In this document: positions 44,601-55,847 of the stretch, in pieces
Numbering within the stretch: the first letter of the stretch is position 1
How the letters are laid out: each line of letters opens with the position of its first letter
Source of the DNA: Fusarium oxysporum f. sp. lycopersici 4287
Taxonomy: Eukaryota > Ascomycota > Sordariomycetes > Hypocreales > Nectriaceae
DNA length: 64,000 nt
Direction: 5' to 3'
Assembly: GCF_000149955.1 (NCBI RefSeq)
Contig: NW_017264847.1
Span: 202,097 to 266,096, forward strand
Position numbers and translations under genes: made by a program
Notes under the pieces: generated by a model
The model's database searches: none
What the model was told of the DNA's origin: nothing
What the model saw: only the letters and a program-made list of their open reading frames with translations

Positions 44601-45491
44601 TTGAAACCTCGATGTGCCAAATTTCAATTTCTATCACATGCAGTCTGCGGCGGAAGCCTCCGTTATGTTCGTGGTATTTTGGACGAACAGGGAGCTACTG
44701 CCCTGGAGGACATGTATCGCCTTCTCTTTAGTCTCTGCAATCCTGGGACTTTTGATATAAGAGCAATGAAACTTATAGAGTACATCCTGGAACAGGGATA
44801 TAGTCCCAACTGGAGTACAGTCAATACCCCGACGACGACGGGCCATCAGCTTGTGGCTAGTCCGTGGTTCAGATTTCTTATCAATCTTTTGGATGCCCCT
44901 TGGAGCTTTTTTCCAGACAAGCCAGAACCAGAACGAGGCCGCCTGATTTTGGAAACTATTCAGATGTTCCTTAAGTCAGGTGCGAGTTTAGAGTCAATTT
45001 TCCCAGTTGTGGTCCGAGTCACAGGTATTAAGGAGCCTTCAATGCGCATTAATTTGGCCAACTATCTTACCTTTCCGCCGGGCGCATTACTCGAGCAGTA
45101 CATGGTCTTCGAGGTAAATGCAAAGGCAGTCATCGATCTTATAATAAGGACTATGTCTCTTGTGCAACTAACACAAAATGCTGCGCTTCAGCCTGGCCAT
45201 TTAGCTGCTAGTTCTCATGTAAAAGCATTAGCATTTATTGATACAGCTGATCCGAGCCTATTTGTTATTGAGCACGAGATAATTTCAGATATGTTTGGAA
45301 AAGCCTTCCAATTTGGATTCTTGCACAGCAGACTTTCTCCTGATTCTGAAAATTGGAACATGCTGTATAATACATTCACAGAGGTCATGACGACATGTCA
45401 TCCTCTTTGCCCGCTGGTGGAAAAGGATTACTGTTGGCGAGGAGTTCTGTTACGAGTAGTTGATGATTGGTCTGATGAAGATGATTTATAG
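41627..45491 (+). CDS. NLR-like protein: nucleoside-phosphorylase-like domain plus NACHT NTPase
   Basis: Predicted 1,267 residues, two exons (41627-42711 and 42773-45491) around a 61-bp intron; the join gives STKE-EMELEKEK in frame. Residues 1-360 form a PNP/UDP-phosphorylase-like domain: ILCALTLEADAV, VGICGG, LGDVIIS, GFEMESVGVWE and KGVSDYADSHKNDDW. A charged linker with an acidic run follows. A NACHT domain comes next: Walker A GNPGSGKST, Walker B ICLFVDGLDE, and SSRPERLF as sensor. A DUF7791-like part has PHRSARDFLLDT. The C-terminal 400 residues are helical without clear ankyrin, TPR or WD repeats. Fungal proteins of this layout are NLR-type receptors linked to non-self recognition, incompatibility and cell death. 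The gene abuts the AT-rich block upstream. Confidence 0.94.
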
Positions 45492-45591
45492 CTATCTGAC
45501 CCTACTAGTTATTATAATAGTAAATTAGTCAATTTAGCTTTTTTTTTAGAATTCTTTTGCACTGACTGAGTCTAGTGTTTGACGGATGCAG

Positions 45592-46780
45592 GTCTCAAGT
45601 ACTCACAAAGTCGTGATGCCACCTTGAACAAACTCAAGGCGACTGGCTGGAAAGTCGCCCTAGGGGCTGATGTACGCCTCCGTTCTGTACCTCACATAGC
45701 TTGACTGACATTTATCAGATGGCCCGCGGAACCTTTCGTGCCATGATCGCTGTGATCCATCCCTGTCGTGTCACAGGTGTTTGTAACTCCGAACAAATTT
45801 ATGCCGTCTTTAGTAACTACCTCACCGCCTCGTATAAACTTCTCCTTGGCCCCATCATCCCCATACTCAACCGATGGAGAGACAACCTCGACCTGATCAC
45901 AAAGTCTACTGGCTACGTCATGACTGCTACAGACGAGGTCAAAGGAGCCTTTAATGACGTTGAGCCGACCCTTAGTGGCTATTTATGACTCAATCTGTAA
46001 TTGCTGAACTATTGCGGGAATGATCGCCCGAATGTGAAAAGGTTCATGACAAATGTTCAGACCGTTATCACTTTGTCCGACAAGCTTAGTACAGCTAGGC
46101 AGATATTCAGCTTCAACACCAAGGCAAGCAACTTGTTGGGCGATGTCAACAAGCTCAGGTCGAACTGGGCTTATATCCCTCCAGCCAATGAAATGATCAG
46201 CAGGATTCGGAACAACGAGATCAAAGTCGCCAAGGATGTCTTCAAGTTTATGCCTGTCGTTAATGGGATGTCAACTACTTCTAAGAAGGTCGCCAATGAG
46301 CTTGCCCCCCTGAAGTCGTTTGCCACTGAATATCTGGCGGATTCCAAAGCTCTTCATGAACTGATCACTAGTATGTTGGCAATTGACTGGGAGAAGGTCA
46401 ATCAGGCGGAGTTTGATAACGGTGACCAAAGTGGCTATTACGTGCGCAATGGCCTCATCTCGATCCAGGATAACATCAAGAAAGAGTTGGCTGAGGCAGT
46501 CAAGGTCTACTTCTGGCTCATTCGGGCAACAGACTCTCAGTTGAAGGACTTCACCCTGACGAATGGTCGCTGGAAGATGGAGTATGGCACCGTGGCTTAC
46601 CAGCGATGGAGCACCATTGATATTGACATGCCGTGTACCAAGATGACCAGCAAGACGGAAAAGAAGGATGGTCTGACGAAGACATCCAACCAGTATCGGA
46701 CCTACTGGAAGTGTCACTTTGGTCCACACACGTCTCAGTATCAGGCAGTTCATGTTCCTTATGTGAGGATGTATGAATGA
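45592..46780 (+). pseudogene. Unrecognised gene, lacking a start and interrupted by two stops
   Basis: An exon-like stretch from 45592 (after a TGCAG acceptor) reads LKYSQSRDATLNKLKATGW, then a 47-bp intron (45672-45718) with good signals joins in frame to MARGTFRAMIAVIHPCRV. The frame runs to a TGA at 45986-45988, has a TAA at 45998-46000, then continues in the same frame (NYCGNDRPNVKRF...) for about 255 codons to 46780. No splice pair removing the two stops in frame was found. The protein is predicted helical with Lys/Asp-rich stretches and no family is recognised. No start codon or first exon is visible between the NACHT gene end and 45592. It is either a decayed gene or one with unusual splicing. 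Confidence 0.5.
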
Positions 46781-47066
46781 TCTGAGGGAGATGTCAGCTT
46801 GGTCCAAGCCAGTACACCTGGTCTAGCCTGAACTGGCTATGCAAATCAGGTCATGTCCATGGCTTTCAAAGGCCGTCTTGAAAGGCTCTCAAGGTTGATA
46901 TTCCATTCCCAAATATTTCAGGGTAGCTTTAGTGTTCAAACTTGATTACAGTACATCAGTCACCTTGACATTGTATTGGTCAATAATGGCTACAATTTAA
47001 TACGATTTGTGAGAAGATATACTTTTATTGATGTGGTCCATAAGCGTGATCCCGCGCAGTGCTTCA

Positions 47067-47993
47067 TTAAGCAGATGATGCCGTTGTAGCTTGACTGGGA
47101 GAAGATGTGGCTGTTGCTGTTTGCGACGCGGTTGCACTGCCACTAGGCTCATCATCGTCGTCGTCTCCAGAACCACTACCGCCACCCTTGACAACCATGG
47201 CCTGAACAATCTGGCCAGCCTTGTTAAAGACAATGTTAACAAGAGCACTAAGCTCCTTATACTCATATGTCCTTTGTGTAAGACCGTTGTTCAGAGTCTT
47301 CTCATCGCCAGTGAAAGTCATGTTTTGCTTGTAGTTTCCGATAATCGAGCTAACAACATCGCTGCCCGTTTTTGTGACTTCTTGTACAATGTTTCCAAGG
47401 TTGTCAATGAGGAAATTGAGTTTCGTGTCGCCCTGGGTGATAGATCCAAGTAGACCATCTACAGCGCCGATAACGCCTTCGACGATGTCGCCGACCGAGT
47501 CGAGCAAATTGATGAGAGCCGGGTTCAAATCGAGGGAAGCCAGAGTACGGTTAACAATCTCGACTAAGTTGCCCAAACGGACAACGAGCTCAAGTTCGGC
47601 CTCTACATCTGCGATCGTGATGTTGACTTTGTCGATGCCAACTTGGATACCTGCATTGATCTGGACAAGCTTCGCGATATCCGCGTTGAGGTTGATATCT
47701 GCATGTAGGTTGTCGACGTCTAGCTCAATGCGGCCGACAGAGAGTTCTGGGACTTTGAGATGAACATCGGGAGGACCAAGTGAGGAGTTGCTTGAGCCGC
47801 CTCCTCCTCCCGGTGCAGCTGTTGGTTGGGCTGTGCTGTCGCTACTGGCATCATCACTCCCAGACGGTGAGGCTGTTGGGGGGATTGCGATGCTCTCTGC
47901 AGTCGTAGCTGGATCTGTTGAATCAGGTATTTGGGCAATGCCCAGACTGAAAAGGTGAGCCAGGATCAGAGGCTGAAAAATGGAGAGACGCAT
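47067..47993 (-). CDS. Secreted protein, paralogue A of a divergent pair
   Basis: Intronless, 308 residues, signal peptide MRLSIFQPLILAHLFSLGIA. A Ser/Thr/Pro/Gly-rich linker (about 22-75) precedes a core from PDVHLKVPELSVGRIELDV. The core has alternating polar and hydrophobic residues (ADINLNADIAKLVQINAGIQ, VNITIADVEAELELVVRLGN) and reaches LDLNPALINLLDSVGDIVEG. A C-terminal part has MTFTGDEKT, then LSALVNIVFNKAGQIVQAMV, a Gly/Asp run and a Ser/Thr-rich tail. There are several N-glycosylation sequons and hardly any Cys. I cannot name the family. The core and C-terminal part match the protein at 48735-49652. An amphipathic surface, lipid-binding or wall-associated role is possible. Confidence 0.82.
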   Translation of the reverse strand: MRLSIFQPLILAHLFSLGIAQIPDSTDPATTAESIAIPPTASPSGSDDASSDSTAQPTAAPGGGGGSSNSSLGPPDVHLKVPELSVGRIELDVDNLHADINLNADIAKLVQINAGIQVGIDKVNITIADVEAELELVVRLGNLVEIVNRTLASLDLNPALINLLDSVGDIVEGVIGAVDGLLGSITQGDTKLNFLIDNLGNIVQEVTKTGSDVVSSIIGNYKQNMTFTGDEKTLNNGLTQRTYEYKELSALVNIVFNKAGQIVQAMVVKGGGSGSGDDDDDEPSGSATASQTATATSSPSQATTASSA

Positions 47994-48734
47994 ATTGACG
48001 TTTGGTAGGAATCTCTTTGGAAGAAGGTGATGATGTTCGATGCTCTAACGGCGGGACAGTTATGGTATGTCGAGACATTTCTTACTCATCGTCCACCGCC
48101 AGGTCTTTGATAATTTACCCCATGGCATAAAGTGGACCTTTGTCACACGGCCCTTGGAACCAGCGCAATCTCCCGTCGCATCATGAGCGCTCGGCCCTAT
48201 GAGCTTATTAGGATGGTTATATTGCGGCCGTTATCCGTCCTTTCAGCTACAAGCGATGAAAAAACAGGATTTTCGTAATTGGAAAGAAATTACTGATATG
48301 CTTTACGGGGTAATCGATCGAGATTGAGTTCATGCATTGACGTAGTGACAGGGGTCTGTCGGAAATACAGCCCTCTCAGGCTTCCAATACGCCGAATATG
48401 GCTCCACTCGTTGTGATTTCCCCTGCATCAATGAAACCTCGGAGGCTGGAGATCAGGGCCGGAACTTTCCTACCGGAGTTGCTGCTGTTTCAAGTTCGCT
48501 TACCGTCGAATCTGGGCTGTCCAACCAAGTTAGATTGAGCAATATATCACTGTTTTTTAGCAGGGATCTTTGGTATTACAAGCTTGGTTGGGATGCTCTG
48601 TCAAGGAGGGTCGCTTGTGCTTTTTTTTTCTATTCTACGACTTGTGCCCTTTCTGAAGGGTATCTCATTTTAGCCTGCGCAGCTGTCTCACTCATCCTCA
48701 CTCTCTTTTCACTGGCAGCAAACTCAACCTCACA
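47994..48734. other. Shared divergent promoter region of the paired secreted-protein genes
   Basis: About 740 bp between the two divergent starts. The right end is pyrimidine-rich before ATG 48735, as in many fungal core promoters. No coding sequence. Confidence 0.5.
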
Positions 48735-49652
48735 ATGAAGCATTGTTCAGTGTTTGGCGCTTTGGCTTTGGCCTCGTTTGCAAGCTTTGCGACTGCCAAA
48801 GCTAAAGGCGACGGCTACTATGGCTATCGTCTGAACCGTCGAGGCGATGATGAGTCCGCTATCTACGAGACCGAAAACACCAACAGCGGTATTGCGCCTC
48901 TCAACGAGGAACCCGACGTCTACCTCAACGCCAATGTCTCAGTAGGCGAGATCTCTATCGAGGTGCAGAACATTACTGCCAAAATCAACTTAGACGCAAA
49001 AGTCCTCAATCTGCTTAATTTCAACGCTGGTGTCGATCTCGGTATTGATCGTGTGAAGCTCGGCATTTACAACGTCACAGCCAAGGTCGAGCTTGAGGCC
49101 CGTCTTGGTAATATCCTGCGCATGGTTGATGATGTCCTTGAGAGTATCGACCTGAACCCAATCATTGCCACTCTCGGTGATACTGTCAAGGACATCGTAG
49201 ATGATGTTGGCGATGCCGTTGGCGGAATCAGTGGAGGCAATGGATCTGGCGAAGATGCTGAGGCTTTAGAGAAGAGAGATCTCACTGCGCGTCTCGAGAA
49301 CAATATTCTCTACTCCGTCAACGACTTTTCAGGCTCGACAAACAGGAACCGCGTCTTGACACAAGACGGCTTTTTGTATGATATCTACCTAAACAACAAC
49401 GGAGTTGAGAGGCGTCGCAAGGAAGTTGGGTTCTACAGCAAAGACATGAAGTTTACCGGCCACAATAAGACAATCACCGGAGACGAAGGGGTGGAGTACG
49501 AGCTGCAGTATACATATGCACCGTATCATGGGCTCAGTGCTTATTGTAACATCTATACCGATCAGAGTGGAAAGGTGTTGAGAACAAAGATTGTTGCTGA
49601 GGCGGAGGGTGGAGGTGCTGCGACCATTGTGAATAAGGAGGAGGAGATTTAA
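48735..49652 (+). CDS. Secreted protein, paralogue B of a divergent pair
   Basis: Intronless, 305 residues, signal peptide MKHCSVFGALALASFASFATA. It shares with 47067-47993 the core PDVYLNANVSVGEISIEVQN, the NAGVDLGIDRVKLGIYNVTA segment, EARLGNILRMVDD, and SIDLNPIIATLGDTVKDIV. It also shares the C-terminal MKFTGHNKTI...GLSAYCNIYTDQSGKVLRTKIV. It lacks the Ser/Thr linker and tail of its partner. Instead it has dibasic sites (LNRRGDD near residue 35 and LEKRDL near residue 175) that could be processed by a Kex2-type protease. The product may be one or more secreted peptides or surface proteins; function unknown. Frame intact. Confidence 0.83.
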   Translation: MKHCSVFGALALASFASFATAKAKGDGYYGYRLNRRGDDESAIYETENTNSGIAPLNEEPDVYLNANVSVGEISIEVQNITAKINLDAKVLNLLNFNAGVDLGIDRVKLGIYNVTAKVELEARLGNILRMVDDVLESIDLNPIIATLGDTVKDIVDDVGDAVGGISGGNGSGEDAEALEKRDLTARLENNILYSVNDFSGSTNRNRVLTQDGFLYDIYLNNNGVERRRKEVGFYSKDMKFTGHNKTITGDEGVEYELQYTYAPYHGLSAYCNIYTDQSGKVLRTKIVAEAEGGGAATIVNKEEEI

Positions 49653-49767
49653 TTATTGTTATTAGGAGTACTGTAAACACTATTGCGGTTTCAAGCTCAA
49701 CGGAAATGCCTAGGCTAACAAGGTGCGCCAACTATATGCCTAAAAGATAGTGTATTTACAAGTGCTA

Positions 49768-51756
49768 TTACTTGGTAAGACGAGGTGTAAAGACAAGGTG
49801 AAGGTTTGGGGTTGCCAATGTAAACGTATCCATCTTGGACTTCAAGAAACCCTCTTGTGTCTGGCCCTCACCAAGCCTCACATCGAACGCCCGTACAATA
49901 TGTGCTATAACATATCTCACCTCCATCAAACCAAGCTGCTTCCCAACGCAGGAATATCGCCCTTCTTAGAGTCAGTATAAGTTGAAAAGATATGGATCTA
50001 TAACATTACCAATTGAGAAAGGTGCATAGACCGTCTTGTCTTTGACCAACTCGGGAGATGTAGTCCAACGCTCAGGGATATACTCCGATGGTCTCACGAA
50101 ATAGCGTTCATCTGATGCAACCTGGTTAGTTGCTTGTCCACAGATACGCGTGCAGAAAACAACTTACCTCGCTGGACTGTATGCATGGGAACCTGGACAA
50201 TTGTATTGCCTGGTATGAAAGTGTCCCCCACCATCAGTCCCTGCGGAGGAGTGACTCTCTGCAAACCCGAAGGGACAGGCGGATGCAAGCGAAGCGACTC
50301 ATCGATGACGGCATTCAAATGGATGAGATTGGAGAGTGATGTATGGTCTGCGTGTTCTCTATCGCTGAAGTACATGTCAATCTCATCTCTCAGCTTGATG
50401 ATCTGAGAGGGATTGGTCGCCAGCTCGAAGAGAAGACCAGCCAATGTCGCAGAGGTCGTGTCGCTGTAATCCAGTAAGTCCCAAAGCGGCTCAGGTGGCT
50501 GCAGATAACATGGAGTATATACCTTCCAGCAACTGCGATCAAATAAGCTTCGGCCTCAACATTAAGCTTTGCTTGGTGTGTCTTTGGACTGCGCTCGTAT
50601 TCATCGAGGATCCAAGCGAAGACATCGGGGTTATCAGGCTTCATCTACTCGTCTTCCACGTTAGTCCAGTCACAAGGTTGCTCAGAGAAAATAGTGTACC
50701 CTTGATCGTTCCTCAACCTGACTCTCAATCCACGCCCAGAACTTTCGATCCTCAGCACTAACTGCGGGGATGAGCTTCAGGATGGGGATAATCCATGAAA
50801 TATGCGCAAGAGCCCCAACCATCTTCATTGAGTCGTGTAGTGACGACAGGAAATAATGATTCACACCGTCACGTAACATGTTGAAGGACTTGCCAAATGC
50901 AAGATCACCCATAACGTCGAAGCTGTAAAAGTTCAACCAGTTCGAGGCGTTGATAGTCGTGCCTTGCATCTCATTAAGACGATCGAGTAATTGTGTAGTA
51001 TATTTCGTGACGCGAGGCTCGTAGTCCCGTAGTGCTTCCTACTTGTTAGCTGGTCAACAGATAAATAGATCAAGAGAATTGCTCTGACATTTGGAGCTCA
51101 GGGCTCTGTCCCAAATCTTTCGTCTGTTGCTGTGCTCTTTGTGATCGCGAATCATGTGTAACGAGACACGAGGGTGGAGAATATTGTAGAATGGGCCTTT
51201 GGTGCATGGGGATTTGGCAGAGTAGATCGCATCGATCGCCTTTGGATGGATAATGGAAAGTTGTGTTGGTCCTAGAGGCAAAAGCTTAGTTTGACGTCAG
51301 AAGCTGAAAAGGAGGATACTGACCTAATCTAACAAAATCACCATATTTTTGATGGAGCTGCTCAACTTCTTCATAGAGGTGCGCATTCTTGGTAGTGAGG
51401 TAGGTCGGATAGAAGTTTGAGATTCGAGCGCGGAGTGGCCCAGGGAACTTGTTCAAGGGATGGAAGATCATGCGATAACAGAGGATGCTGGTCAAAAGTC
51501 CGAGTATGTGAGCACCTTCGAGCAAAAGAACGGATACAGCTGAAAGATTGGTGTCATGTTGCCATCCCTTGAATTCAGCCAAGCGCAGCAACCCAATCAC
51601 AATAATGGGTAATGTAGCATAGGCCTGAAAGATGCGAAGTGCAAGCAAGTCCCATTCTCCCTTACGGTAGAAGAGAATGTGTAGGAGACAGCCACTGGCA
51701 AACGAGACCACAATGGCCTCAAAGCTTTTGGGTTCAACCATCATAATGTGGTCCAT
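49768..51756 (-). CDS. Cytochrome P450 monooxygenase
   Basis: Predicted 554 residues in seven exons: 51756-51324, 51271-51089, 51034-50700, 50644-50523, 50463-50168, 50111-50010 and 49961-49768, with all phases consistent. The start MDHIMMVEPKSFEA is chosen because the following 110 residues are three to four hydrophobic segments ending at FHPLNKFPGPL, the usual membrane anchor and proline hinge of this fungal group. The I-helix is AGSDTTSATLAG, the K-helix ESLRLHPPVP, and the haem-binding loop FSIGRYSCVGK with the cysteine ligand, assembled across the last intron. It is an ER-membrane enzyme needing a P450 reductase. The substrate is unknown. It lies head-to-tail with the aldehyde dehydrogenase, suggesting a stepwise oxidation pathway. 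Confidence 0.95.
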
Positions 51757-52436
51757 GTTGATAAAACAGTATAATGAGAATAGCGGTTTGAAAGGAACAT
51801 AAGAGAAGGTTGATCCGGTCAATGCAGGTGAAAGGGCTGTAAAGGGGCGATATAAGACGGGGATCTCATAACCATGGTGGTGATACAAATGCTGAATCAG
51901 GTGAACCAAGCCAAGGGTTGTTTTGTGGCATGGAATTCGGCCTCGGCAACTTTCATTCGTTAAACTAAACTTGCTAAAGGGGACAAGCTGAGGATCGCAA
52001 CGCGGGGTCATCCTAAAAGGCATAGCAGAAAGATTAGCGCGTTATGGGGAATTGCGGGGAATCTGGGGAAGAGTGGACTGAATGAACTTGTGAAGGTGCT
52101 CTGATATGTAAAGTCGATTCGTGAGTGGTTCAATTTGTGCCGGTAGCCGTGGGCCGTAAATGGTGTCTCACTACCGTCACTAAGACCGAGCTGCCACATG
52201 CACTCAACAACTCGCAAAGGAGCACTGGTATACGCAGCCGGCCTATTCTTTTTGGGATACCTGGCCCCAAGCCTCTAATGTCAACAGCCTTTTAGGGAAG
52301 GGAAGCTGTAAAAGGTACTCTGAAACTGCATTGTAAGTTATTCAGGACGTAGCGGTTTGGCATTTACAACATTATTCTAGGTGTTAAAAATAAGCTTTGA
52401 ATCTGTTTTCATTTTGCCGCTACTTGTATAGTGACT
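51757..52436. other. Intergenic between P450 and aldehyde dehydrogenase
   Basis: Promoter region of the P450 gene and 3' flank of the dehydrogenase gene. Frames extending upstream of the P450 start look like untranslated sequence. Confidence 0.5.
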
Positions 52437-54055
52437 CTACTTGGTTCTCTTAATAAAATATGTCTTAGAGTTGCAATAGCCTCGCAGTCCATCAACACCC
52501 CATTCGCGTCCTAAGCCACTGTTTTTGTGACCCCCGAACGTAGCTGTAGGCTCAATAGCTAGATGCTCGTTGAACCAAACACTGCCAACATCAAGTCCAT
52601 CAGCGATGCGCATCCCAAGCTCTTCATCAGCCGTCCAAACTGAAGCTCCCAAGCCCATGTCACTTGAGTTAACACGAAACAAGACCTCGTCTACTCCAGA
52701 CCACTTCAGCAAAGGCACCACTGGCCCAAAGGGCTCTTCGGTGACGATTTTGCTATCATCCGGTGGGTTATCCACAACGGTAGGTTGGATAAAGAACCCT
52801 TTCTGCAAACCCTCTGACATGTCTCCGCCCTTCAACACAGCATAATTGCTTTTTGCTATTTCATCGAGGTGTACCTTGACACGCTCAAATTGGAGTTCGT
52901 TCTGAACTGGTCCCATGAAGGTGCCATCTGCGAATCCGTCGCCGACTTTGAGCTGCAATACATGCTTGATGAAAGAGGCCTTGAAAGTTTCATATATGTC
53001 TTGATGCACATAAATGCGCTTGACAGCAATACAGATCTGGCCTGCGTTCATAAATGCGGCCACTGCGATTTGTGAAGCGGCATTCTCTATGTCTGCATCT
53101 GCACAGACAATCGCAGCATCGTTTCCTCCGCTATCTCATGTGAGCTGTTGTGTACTGGGAAGGGGGCCGCAGGTCAGGTTGGGTATACTTACAGCTCCAG
53201 AGTAACTCTGGTCAAATTCTTGCTGGCGCTCTCCATGACCTTCTTACCCGTAGCTGTCGAGCCAGTAAAGCTGATCTTGTCAATGCCTGGGTGAGCCGTC
53301 AACATGGGACCTAGATCATCGCCTCCGCTTAAGACCTGTACTACTCCAGGTGGGAAGAATCGCTGTGCAAGCTCGACTATTTTAATACCGCAGTAGGGTG
53401 TGAAGGGAGAAGGCTTGACGATGATACAGTTGCCTGCCATCAGTGCTGGACCAAGCTTTCCGCACAGAAGCATAATGGGATCTACACCGAGTTAGCTCGA
53501 GACTTGGAGACGAGATATCAAGACGTACAATTCCATGGGACTATTCCAACAACCACTCCCAGAGGGACATAACGAGTGAAGATGCGTCTCTCTGGGTCGA
53601 TGTCAACCTCGTCCACGGGCATATCAAGCTCGCACGTCCCAGCAAGCCAGTGAGCTCCACGGATAATCTCATGGTCGGCAAACATAGTCTGCAGCGAATC
53701 AGTCAGCTCTCTCAGGCCAACACCCAAACCGAAATTTTAAACTTACAGGCTTTCCCTGCTCCGCTATAAGCAGACGCGCGAATTCTGCTTTCTGTGCCAA
53801 CAGCGCAGCTGCCAAGCCCTTGATCTTCTCCTTCCGAACCTCAATCGGCGTCATTTTCCAAGTTTTGAATGCAGAGCGGGCCTCCTGTACGGCATCTTCA
53901 ACGTCTGCTTGGGTTGACACAGGACAGGGTGGCAACGCCTCGCATGTTGAAGGGTTGATACCATGTCGTGTGACCGCAGTACCTCTGGCTTGGCCATTGA
54001 TAATGTTGGAAAAGGTTGAGAAATCCATGTTCTCCAGATAAGTAGTAACAGCCAT
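52437..54055 (-). CDS. Aldehyde dehydrogenase (NAD(P)+-dependent)
   Basis: Predicted 483 residues in four exons: 54055-53747, 53688-53529, 53481-53193 and 53130-52437, all joining in frame. It oxidises an aldehyde to the carboxylic acid. Conserved ALDH features: PWNYP with the oxyanion Asn (formed across a splice), KPSPFTPYCG, the cofactor loop FTGSTATGK, the general-base Glu in VTLELGGNDAA, the catalytic Cys in NAGQICIAVKRIYV, and EEPFGPVVPLLKW near the C-terminus. Length is normal and no targeting signal is obvious. The adjacent divergent gene is a zinc alcohol dehydrogenase, which would supply its substrate. Confidence 0.96.
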
Positions 54056-54464
54056 TCTAGTTTCCTATAATTGGTAGATGTGATAGTTCGGGCTGTGTCT
54101 CCTACTCAAAGAATTGCTCTTGAAGGATTGGTCTCAGACTGTTTATGTATATCACTTTCGCCTTGAGGCCTGATATAAGTCGCCTTTACTCGTGCGAAGA
54201 TTCACCAAGGTATTTACCCCGCGTTCCACATCCATAATGAGTTAGTAGCATGCTATCACGAGGCTAGATTATTTGGGCCGGTTGGCTTGTTATTTCTGCC
54301 GAGGGTTTTTCGCATCGGTTGAATTTAGTCTTGGGGATAAGATTGTCGCTAGCTCGATTTAGGCTAGCCATGCTGTGTGCTGTTTGTTCAATAAATCATC
54401 ATCGGTACCTGTTGACAGAGACCAACGTTGAATTTCGTGATTAAACATATCATCATTAACAATT
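54056..54464. promoter_or_regulatory. Shared divergent promoter of ALDH and ADH genes
   Basis: About 410 bp between the ALDH start (54055, minus) and the ADH start (54465, plus), so one upstream region probably controls both. No specific operator can be pointed out with confidence. Confidence 0.5.
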
Positions 54465-55847
54465 ATGAACACCAAGTTTATCGCAGCATACGAGCCTCAG
54501 GGCACTACGCCAGACTTCAGACTCGTAAACGGGTCCATGCGGGCAATTCATCCCAGTGAACTGCTTATTCGAGTCGTCGCTACTGGTATTTGTCACACTG
54601 ACCTTATCTTTGCCACTTGGCCTGCCGACCAGATCCCATACCCCAAAGTACTAGGACATGAGGGTCAGTTTAACACATTCCTTGTCGTTAGCGCCATGAT
54701 CACTGAGGTTCGTTCGTGTTTAGGTGCAGGTGTTGTAGTGGAAGCAGGGCCTGGGGTAACCAAAGCTCGCCCAGGTGACTTTGTCCTTCTCTCCTTTCAC
54801 AACTGCAAAGACTGCCATGACTGCAAAGAAGGCCATCCGTCTTTTTGCAGCAAGTTCGTTGAGGTCAATTATGGCGGCGAGGATGCAACATATACCGCAG
54901 AGGGTACCGACTTGCGTGGCAACTTTTTCGGGCAGTCGTCCTTTGCTGAACTGGCAGTTGTCAAGGAAACATCTGTTGTAAATGTGACCAACATCATCAA
55001 AACTGAAGAAGAGTTGAAGTTATTCGCGCCGCTTGGCTGTGGGTTTCAGACTGGTGCGGCGACGGTTGAGAACGTTGCCAGAGCAAATGAGAAAGACAGA
55101 GTCGCAGTCCTAGGTCTTGGTGGTGTCGGATTAGTTTCTATAATGGTAAGAAATTATGTCCAAAAGCACGAAGAACAAGCTGATTTCTCTTCTAGACGGC
55201 AAAGATGCAGGCCTGCAGGACTATAATTGGCATTGATCGCGTACCGGAGAGACTGGAATTGGCCAAGGCCCTTGGAGCGACTCATGTAATCAACACAGCC
55301 GATGAGAACATTGACATAAAAGACGAGATCCAAAGAGTCACTGATGGAAAAGGTTCTAGCATAACGATTGACACGACAGGGAACATGGGCCTCATCAAAG
55401 CAGGTCTAGAGTTTACTGCCAACAGAGGTCAACTGATCTTTGTTGGAGTACCACCACTCGATGCCATGATGGATCTTCATCTTGTCACATTCATGCAGGT
55501 ATGAATTCACCCCCGATTCTTCATCTTTACAAAGCTAATCGGAGTCAGACCGGGAAAGTCATTCGAGGAACTATTGAAGGTGATGCTGTCCCTGCCGAGG
55601 TATGAGGTTAAACATTGTAGACAACAGTCCAGGCTCTGACACGCGTATAGTATCTACCCCGAATGGTACAATGGTATCGGGAAGGCAAGCTACCAATCAA
55701 TAAGCTGATCAGCTTTTACAAGGTATGTTCCTGGGATTTTTATAGTAGGGACGCTGTTCTGACGATTCTGTGCAGCCAGAAAATTTTGAGACTGCTTTGA
55801 AAGACATGAAAATCGGGAAAACAGTCAAACCAGTTATTGTCTGGTAG
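54465..55847 (+). CDS. Zinc alcohol dehydrogenase, aryl-alcohol type
   Basis: Predicted 372 residues in six exons: 54465-54663, 54724-55145, 55196-55498, 55549-55599, 55651-55722 and 55776-55847, all in frame. It interconverts a primary alcohol and its aldehyde with NAD+. Catalytic-zinc ligands lie in GICHTD, GHEG and PLGCGFQTG. The structural-zinc motif is C-x2-C-x2-C-x7-C (CKDCHDCKEGHPSFC). The NAD motif is GLGGVGL. The general pattern is closest to benzyl/aryl-alcohol dehydrogenases, but the substrate is inference. It is divergent from the aldehyde dehydrogenase and followed by a Zn(II)2Cys6 regulator on the same strand. Confidence 0.95.
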
